From Spirochaetota bacterium (GTDB lineage: Bacteria; Spirochaetota; Spirochaetia; Treponematales; UBA12059), in NCBI GenBank assembly GCA_018816345.1, contig JAHIWG010000143.1, positions 1 through 64,000 of the forward strand: DNA of 64,000 nucleotides. Reading direction: 5' to 3'. A model generated the notes under the pieces. It was not told the origin of the DNA and made no database searches. It saw nothing but the letters and a program-made list of their open reading frames with translations. The position numbers and the translations under genes are program-made. Shown in pieces: positions 58,719-64,000 of this stretch (positions within the stretch are counted from its first letter, which is position 1; every line of letters starts with the position of its first letter).

Positions 58719-60521
58719 GACGATGCGCCTGACGGCGCGGAACAGGTCCTCTCGGCTCATCCTGTGCCATATTGGCCTGCCGTGGGGGCAGCGAGGCTCC
58801 GGGAGGCGGAGCGCGGCCTCGATCAGGGCGACCGCGCCCGTCTCGTCGAGCTCGTCGCCGTCCTTGATCGCAGCCTTGCACGCGGCCTGGGCCGCTGTCT
58901 CCCGCAATAGCTCGGAGGGATCGGGCCTCGAGCGCAGGAGCTCGAAGACCGCGCCCGTCATGGCTTCCGGCATCATGGCGGGCGCCGCCTCGAGCATCCA
59001 CGAGCGGCCTTCCCTGACCAGGCGGAATCCAGCGGCGGCGAGCGCCGGCACCGAGGCGGCGATGTAGGCGTCCTCGGCGTCCGACTCAGGCTCGAAGACT
59101 ACCGGTACCAGGAGCTCCTGGGACACGGCGCGGCCGGCCATGATCTCGTCGTACAGATAGCGCTCGTGGGCCGCGTGCTGGTCGAGGAGCACGAGCTCGT
59201 CGCCCTGCTCGAAGGCGAGGAACACCCCGAGCGCCCTTCCGAGGTAGCGGAAGCCGTCGCCTCGCGGACTAGCGGCCTCGCGTCCCTCCGCCTCGCTTCC
59301 CTCCGCCTCGCGGCCGTACCTTCGCGGGGCTTCCCTGGCCTTCGCGGCCGCCTCGGCCATGGCCGGCCATGAGGAGCGATCGGCGATCCCGCCTATATAA
59401 GGGCGTTCCCGAGCCTCGGCGTAACCTGGGCCGCCGGTTAGCACAGCCGCCTCCAGGCCGGGAAGCTCGGAGCCGTAGGCCGGGCCGGATCCAGGGCTTC
59501 GGAGGGCGGCGAGCGGGCTGGCCATCCTATCCCGATTTCCTAGGTAATCCCGAACGGCCCTAATGAGGCCTGAGCGTATTTCGTCGATATTCTTGAGCCT
59601 GACTTCTTTCTTGGCCGGATGGATGTTGAAGTCGGCGAATTCCGGGTCCACGTCGACGAAGGCGTACGCGAAGGGCCAGGCTCCGCCAGGCAAGGCGCCC
59701 CTATACGAGTATTCGAGGGCCTGGGCTATGCCGTACTCCTGGACTCTCCTGCCGTTGACGAATACCTGTACGCCGCGCCTGTCGGGCCTGTAGACCTCGG
59801 GCAGGCCGGCGACTATCCTGGCCTTGAAGCCGGTCCCGGAGGCTGAAAGCTCCCTGAAGAACTCGGGCGGCTGGTCGGGAGCGCTCGCCGCCAAGGTCCT
59901 TTCCACCAGGCCCGAGGGCCGTAGTACCAAGAGCGGCTTAGCCGCCGAGGATAGGCGGAACGCGACCTCGGGGAAGGCCATGGCCTTGTCGACGAGCACG
60001 GCTCGGCACGCGGCGGCCTCGGCGGCGGGGCGTTTCAGGAATTTCTTCCTGGCCGGGAATGAGGCGAACAGGTCTCGAACCGTCACGGCCGTGCCCCTGG
60101 AGCCCTTGGAGGGGACGATGGAAGCGCGGCCGCCCGGCTCCGACTCGAGCCTCCACGCCGCATCGTCGCGAACGGCGCTGACTATCTCGAGGCGAGCCAC
60201 GGCGGCTATCGACGACAGCGCCTCGCCGCGGAATCCCAGCGTCGACAGGGACAGCAGGTCGTCGAGCTCCCGGATCTTCGAGGTGGCGTGGGGCAGGACG
60301 GAAAGGGCCAGGTCGGCCTCGCCCATGCCCGAGCCGTCGTCCACGACCCTGAGCCTGTCGGCGCCTCCGCCGTCCATCTCCACGGCGATGGAGCGGGCGC
60401 CGGAATCGAGGGCGTTGTCCAGGAGCTCGCGAAGGGCCGCGGCCGGCCTGTCGATTACCTCGCCCGCGGCTATGCGCTTGGCCACCTCGGGCTCGAGCAC
60501 CCGTATCACTGAAGCATCCAT
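58716..60521 (-). CDS. mutL: DNA mismatch repair protein MutL
   Basis: 601 residues from the ATG at 60521. The GHKL ATPase is intact: IAAGEVIDRPAAALRELLDN, DDGSGMGEADL, TLGFRGEALSSIAAV and PARKKFLKR. The C-terminal dimerisation/endonuclease part has LLDQHAAHERYLYDE, where the final Glu of DQHAxxExxxxE is Asp, and CPHGRP. The linker is rich in Glu, Ala, Gly and Ser. No ribosome site is visible; a promoter with TATACC 7 nt before the ATG suggests a leaderless mRNA. Confidence 0.95.
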   Translation of the reverse strand: MDASVIRVLEPEVAKRIAAGEVIDRPAAALRELLDNALDSGARSIAVEMDGGGADRLRVVDDGSGMGEADLALSVLPHATSKIRELDDLLSLSTLGFRGEALSSIAAVARLEIVSAVRDDAAWRLESEPGGRASIVPSKGSRGTAVTVRDLFASFPARKKFLKRPAAEAAACRAVLVDKAMAFPEVAFRLSSAAKPLLVLRPSGLVERTLAASAPDQPPEFFRELSASGTGFKARIVAGLPEVYRPDRRGVQVFVNGRRVQEYGIAQALEYSYRGALPGGAWPFAYAFVDVDPEFADFNIHPAKKEVRLKNIDEIRSGLIRAVRDYLGNRDRMASPLAALRSPGSGPAYGSELPGLEAAVLTGGPGYAEARERPYIGGIADRSSWPAMAEAAAKAREAPRRYGREAEGSEAEGREAASPRGDGFRYLGRALGVFLAFEQGDELVLLDQHAAHERYLYDEIMAGRAVSQELLVPVVFEPESDAEDAYIAASVPALAAAGFRLVREGRSWMLEAAPAMMPEAMTGAVFELLRSRPDPSELLRETAAQAACKAAIKDGDELDETGAVALIEAALRLPEPRCPHGRPIWHRMSREDLFRAVRRIV

Positions 60522-60528
60522 AGGATAC

Positions 60529-60557
60529 GGTATACACCGCGAGGCCGGGATTGTCAC
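60529..60557 (-). promoter_or_regulatory. mutL promoter
   Basis: Minus strand: GTGACA (60557-60552), a 17-nt spacer and TATACC (60534-60529), 5/6 and 4/6 matches. The -10 ends 7 nt before the ATG at 60521, so transcription should begin at or within a base of the start codon. Confidence 0.5.
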
Positions 60558-60578
60558 GTCGGAGGGCGGAGGGCGGCG

Positions 60579-60607
60579 AAAAGAAAACCCGCCCCCGAGG
60601 GGGCGGG
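60579..60607 (-). terminator. Intrinsic terminator of the outer-membrane gene pair
   Basis: Minus strand: an 8-bp GC stem (CCCGCCCC 60588-60595 with GGGGCGGG 60600-60607) followed by TTTTCTTTT (complement of 60579-60587). It lies about 20 nt after the stop of the FecR-domain gene. Confidence 0.88.
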
Positions 60608-60629
60608 CCGGGCGCCTCTGCGAAGGCTC

Positions 60630-62852
60630 CTAGAAGTGGAGGCGGGTCTCTAGCGTGATAGTCGGCACGATAACCGGCTTCGTCTTCTCGGCGTCGCTAT
60701 ACTGCACGTTCCCGCCCGCGTCGCGCTCGACGGCCGTCGAGACGACGACGGCGAGGTCCAAGTTGGGAGCCCCGGGTATCGGTAGCGATAGTTCGCCCGA
60801 GAACGTGGTGTTCTCGTCGAACAGGGTAGCCCCTCCGGCCGCGATCGACCTTACGAAGCCCTTGCGCTCGTAGGCGATGGAGCCTGCGAGGTCGAAGACG
60901 GGGATAAGGCCCTTCTTGATGGCGAGGACCGCCTTGAAGTAGTCGTCGCTGGTAGAGAGGAGCTCGTCCAGGCTCGTGGCGTCTGCCGACCAGGGCCAGA
61001 AATATCCCAGCGTGAACGTCAGCTTGTCCTTGAGTATGGCCGCTCCGCCCTCGCCGTAGACTCCCATCATGCTCGGAGACTGGTCAATGGGGGTCGCGCC
61101 GGACAGGTAGCCGGCCCATTCCGCTACCAGCGCGGATCTCCTGCGCTCGTAGCCGGCGTCGAAGAACGCCGGGCTGAAGGCGCCGGTGAAATAGCGGTAC
61201 TCCAGGCGCCAGTCGATGAACAGCACGTTGCCTATGAATCCCGAGGCGGCGCCCCAGTTCTTCAGCTCGGAACCCGTCCATACCATGTCGTAGCGCAAGC
61301 CCGCGGCTCCGGCCCCGGTATCGCCCGCGCGCACGTACGGGACCATCGCGGCTCCGTCGGCGAATAGCCTGAGCCCGAAGGCGTCGCTCGTTACGATGGG
61401 CAGGTCGAGGTCTAGCCCGGCGCCTATGAATACCGGGTCTCCGTAGGATTCAGCCGTGGCGGCGTCCATGTCGGAGGCGGGAGCCAGGTCGGCGGCGCCC
61501 GAGAGGCCGATGGCCAGCTTGAAGTCGGGGATCGGCCGTACGAACAGCCTGCCGCCCACGACCTGATTGTCCGTCAGGTCGTTGGTCAGGGCCTCGAAGC
61601 CCCAGCCGCCGGCGTCGACGCCTAGGTTGAGGCCGATCCGCCTGATGGACGGGAAGTCCGAGTCGTTGGCGTAGTTCCTCATGATGAGGCCGTGGCCTAT
61701 CGTGAAGCTATTCAAGTTGCCTATCTTGAGGAAGAACGGATCGACGAGGGGCTCGCCGTATTCTATGAACTTGATCTTGAGGGCCAAGTCCGTGGCGGCG
61801 TCGGCCAGGGCGGCGCCCCAGGTATCGGCCGTCCAGCCCTTGTCGAAGCCGAAGGACCACTCGTCGTTGCCTTTGGGCCTATACCAGGTAGCGGGGTCGA
61901 ACAGGTCGCTCGAGTAGATTATTGGGATATAGAGGCCGGTCTTGAGCTTGCCTATGGCGAAATTCGGCTGCAGGACCGCCTTGGCCCAGGTATCGCCGTT
62001 TATGGTGACCGAGCCTATCTCCATGCCCAGGACGTCGCGTAGCCAGTCGAGCACGGCGTTCGCCGCCTTATCCTCGCGCGCGGCGGGTTCGGGCTTGGCC
62101 GGCTCCTCCGGTTCTGCCGCGGAGAAATCGGACGCGACGGCGTCGGACGGGCTGGCCGCGGCCGCCTCGGCGGGTTTTTCCTCAGCTACGGCGTCCTCCG
62201 CCTGGACGGGCAGGCGCTCCGCGGGAATATCCAGGTCGCCGTATTCCTCGGCCAGCTGCTCGGGCGTGAACGGCGAGGCGACGAGGCCCTTGAAGAAGTC
62301 GGCGAACTGGCCGGCGCCTACCATGATGGCCCCCGCTATGGAGTCGCCCTCGCCTCGGCCGCCGAACTCCACGGCGCCCTTGGCCACGAGGAGCATGGCC
62401 TTGGCGCCTTCCTCGAAGGACATGGAGAAGTCGGTGCCGCGGACGCCGGCCACGGTGCTCGAGGTGAATATCGAGTACTGCGAGCCCTTGGCGGCGACGG
62501 TGCGGAGCTTGCCCGCCACCAGGGTGAAGCCGTTCTGCTCCTTCTGCGGGGTGGCCAGGCCCTCGACCCTGAAGGTGGTCATCTTGGCGAGCTTGATGAC
62601 GGTGCCGTTGGGCTTGAGCGTAAGCTCGACGCTGGTGCCGGCGCCCGTCTTGACGGTCGATCCGACCGGTATCGCGTCGCCCTCCATGATGGAGCCGCTC
62701 TTATAGCTGAAGGCCGTGGAATCGGGATAGACGACGTCGAGGTTGTCGCCGTCGACGAACTCCAGGATCAGCGATTGCTGCGCCTGGGCGGCCGACATCG
62801 TAACGCCCGCGAGAGCTAGGGCCCCCGCTATCATCCATGTCTTGAAACGCAT
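60630..62852 (-). CDS. FecR-domain protein with C-terminal beta-barrel, outer-membrane candidate
   Basis: 740 residues. A signal peptide (about 1-25, ending SAAQAQ) is followed by a FecR domain (about 55-190) with VGSTVKTGAGTSVELTL and STVAGVRGTDFSM. A Pro/Ala/Glu-rich spacer (about 210-265) precedes a large region of amphipathic beta strands (about 285-740) ending in a terminal Phe (TRLHF), as in outer-membrane barrels. It is second in a two-gene unit, 20 nt after a paralogue that lacks a visible FecR part in this window. AGGAGGAG precedes the ATG. It may sense or bind an envelope ligand. Confidence 0.85.
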   Translation of the reverse strand: MRFKTWMIAGALALAGVTMSAAQAQQSLILEFVDGDNLDVVYPDSTAFSYKSGSIMEGDAIPVGSTVKTGAGTSVELTLKPNGTVIKLAKMTTFRVEGLATPQKEQNGFTLVAGKLRTVAAKGSQYSIFTSSTVAGVRGTDFSMSFEEGAKAMLLVAKGAVEFGGRGEGDSIAGAIMVGAGQFADFFKGLVASPFTPEQLAEEYGDLDIPAERLPVQAEDAVAEEKPAEAAAASPSDAVASDFSAAEPEEPAKPEPAAREDKAANAVLDWLRDVLGMEIGSVTINGDTWAKAVLQPNFAIGKLKTGLYIPIIYSSDLFDPATWYRPKGNDEWSFGFDKGWTADTWGAALADAATDLALKIKFIEYGEPLVDPFFLKIGNLNSFTIGHGLIMRNYANDSDFPSIRRIGLNLGVDAGGWGFEALTNDLTDNQVVGGRLFVRPIPDFKLAIGLSGAADLAPASDMDAATAESYGDPVFIGAGLDLDLPIVTSDAFGLRLFADGAAMVPYVRAGDTGAGAAGLRYDMVWTGSELKNWGAASGFIGNVLFIDWRLEYRYFTGAFSPAFFDAGYERRRSALVAEWAGYLSGATPIDQSPSMMGVYGEGGAAILKDKLTFTLGYFWPWSADATSLDELLSTSDDYFKAVLAIKKGLIPVFDLAGSIAYERKGFVRSIAAGGATLFDENTTFSGELSLPIPGAPNLDLAVVVSTAVERDAGGNVQYSDAEKTKPVIVPTITLETRLHF

Positions 62853-62872
62853 GCCGTCTCCTCCTCTTGGCG

Positions 62873-64000
62873 TCAGAATTTGATTGAGCTCTGCAGGCTC
62901 GACGTGACGTCGAAGCCGTTGCCGCTCGCGCTATCCGGGTTGTAGCGCAACGAATACAGGAGCGTGAACACCGCGGCTCCCGTCTTATAGTTGAAGGCGG
63001 CGGTGATGACCGCGTCGCTCGGGTCGACGAGGTCGGCGAAGAACCCGTTCTCCTTGCCTAGGAAGTACTTGTCGTACGAGCCCGTCACGAAGAAGCCGCC
63101 GAGCACGCCCTCGGCCATGCCTATGACGCCGCGTAGGTGGGGGTATTCGGCGGAACTGGCCGTCGCTATCGCGGGAGCCGCCTTGAAGGGGCCGTCTACC
63201 GAGACGCTGAAGTACAGCTTATCCTCGAGGAGGCTGGCGCCCGCCTTGGCGAGCCAGCCCGCGAAGCCTTCCCCCGTAGGGGCCGTATTCATGAGCGCGG
63301 CCTTCTCGACGCGGAACAGGTCGTAGTTGGCGTCGAAGTACACGGGAGAGAACCCGGCGCCCAGGAGCCTGAGCTGGACCCCGTAGGTGATGACGCTGAC
63401 GAGGCGTCCGCCGGCGCCCACCATGAAGCCCGTCCTCTGGTTAGGCTCGAAGGCCAGCTCCGAGAATACGGCGAGAGGGAAGGCCTTGCCGGTCAATACG
63501 GGGAGGAACAGGTCCGCGCCCATGACGGTCAGCGGATCGAAGGCGACGCTCGATGCGAGCCCCGCGACGCCGCGATCCATCGCTATCGTGCCGCCGACCT
63601 GGAGGTTCTCTAGTATAGGCAGGCCCGTCGTCACGAGCGGCCTTACGAAGAGCCTGCCGCCGAAGACGTCGAATTTGGCCAGGTTGCCGGTAAGGAGCTC
63701 TATTCCCACGTAGGGGAAATCGAACAAGGACCCGTCGAGCCCTACGTCGAGCCCGAAGACGCGCTGGGCGGGCAGGAACTTGGTATTGGAGTACTCGCCT
63801 ACGATGAAGCCGTTCCCCAGCGTCAGGTCGTCGATGGAGCCGAGCTTGACGTAGAGCGGCTCTCCCCTGAGCCCGTAGCGGAAATACATGATCTTGGGCA
63901 GGTAGAGGTCGAGGATGCTCTTGCCCGAGCCGTCGTAATCCGGGATCCAGTCGCCGGGGAATATCTCTATCGCCGTGTCGGCGTCCGGCATCAGCTTGAA
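62873..64000 (-). CDS. Outer-membrane beta-barrel paralogue (5' end beyond window)
   Basis: At least 375 residues are visible; the frame is open to the window edge, so the N-terminus is missing. Segments match the neighbour: KLGSIDDLTLGNGFIVGEYS against KIGNLNSFTIGHGLIMRNYA, GGRLFVRP in both, and SPVYFDANYDLFR against SPAFFDAGYERRR. Amphipathic strands dominate and the last residue is Phe (QSSIKF). It is probably a porin-like or adhesin-like barrel. Whether its missing N-terminus carries a FecR domain cannot be seen. Confidence 0.82.
   Translation of the reverse strand, partial: FKLMPDADTAIEIFPGDWIPDYDGSGKSILDLYLPKIMYFRYGLRGEPLYVKLGSIDDLTLGNGFIVGEYSNTKFLPAQRVFGLDVGLDGSLFDFPYVGIELLTGNLAKFDVFGGRLFVRPLVTTGLPILENLQVGGTIAMDRGVAGLASSVAFDPLTVMGADLFLPVLTGKAFPLAVFSELAFEPNQRTGFMVGAGGRLVSVITYGVQLRLLGAGFSPVYFDANYDLFRVEKAALMNTAPTGEGFAGWLAKAGASLLEDKLYFSVSVDGPFKAAPAIATASSAEYPHLRGVIGMAEGVLGGFFVTGSYDKYFLGKENGFFADLVDPSDAVITAAFNYKTGAAVFTLLYSLRYNPDSASGNGFDVTSSLQSSIKF

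Overview
The window is a high-GC (roughly 60-65% by eye) chromosomal segment from a spirochaete. The main evidence is a long flagellar/motility cluster in the order seen in Borrelia and Treponema: hslU, flgB, flgC, fliE, fliF, fliG, fliH, fliI, fliJ, flbB, fliK, flgD, flgE, flbD, motA, motB, fliL, fliM, fliY, fliO, fliP, fliQ, fliR, flhB, flhA, flhF, flhG, then a sigma-28 gene. The spirochaetal collar gene flbB and a hook protein with Lys165 and Cys178 (the lysinoalanine pair known from Treponema denticola) support this. No L-ring or P-ring genes are seen here, which fits periplasmic flagella. The gene neighbourhood suggests a Treponema/Spirochaeta-type organism; no species is claimed.

Layout: (1) 1-31.8 kb, plus strand: the 3' part of hslU, two copies of a palindromic intergenic repeat flanking flgB, a sigma-28-like promoter, and then almost gap-free flagellar genes. 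The same run continues through fliA, a FapA/DUF342 protein, two small conserved-looking genes (one SwrB-like), an Hsp70 and a J-domain/HEAT-like protein. (2) 31.8-38.9 kb, minus strand: a tightly overlapping run pgi-murG-cvpA-holB-histidine kinase-NtrC-type regulator. (3) 39-46.4 kb: a PilZ protein with split c-di-GMP motifs, recQ and nth (minus), a secreted protein, a DHH phosphodiesterase (NrnA-like), a divergent sigma-factor-like protein and rdgB. (4) 46.4-53 kb, minus strand: rho-rpmE, a group made of a response regulator, a cyclase-tail-like peptide, bactofilin and a CinA C-terminal domain, and rpsT-HU-lnt. (5) 53-64 kb: an acyltransferase, a small zinc-ribbon protein, three TPR proteins (one with a degenerate Mrr-like domain), mutL, and two paralogous outer-membrane beta-barrel candidates, the first with a FecR domain; the second runs off the window.

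Functionally the first half builds the basal body, export gate, hook and motor of periplasmic flagella. It also encodes positioning GTPases (FlhF/FlhG), the late sigma factor, and a chaperone pair whose genes are physically coupled to the cluster. The second half is mostly housekeeping (cell wall, replication, repair, transcription termination, ribosome) mixed with signalling genes.

No CRISPR array, tRNA, rRNA, prophage or transposase gene was seen. Items most worth following up are the Shine-Dalgarno-masking hairpin before fliK, the Hsp70/J-HEAT pair at the end of the flagellar run, the divergent sigma-like gene at 44.9 kb, the split-motif PilZ protein, the TPR-Mrr-like fusion, and three genes that look leaderless.
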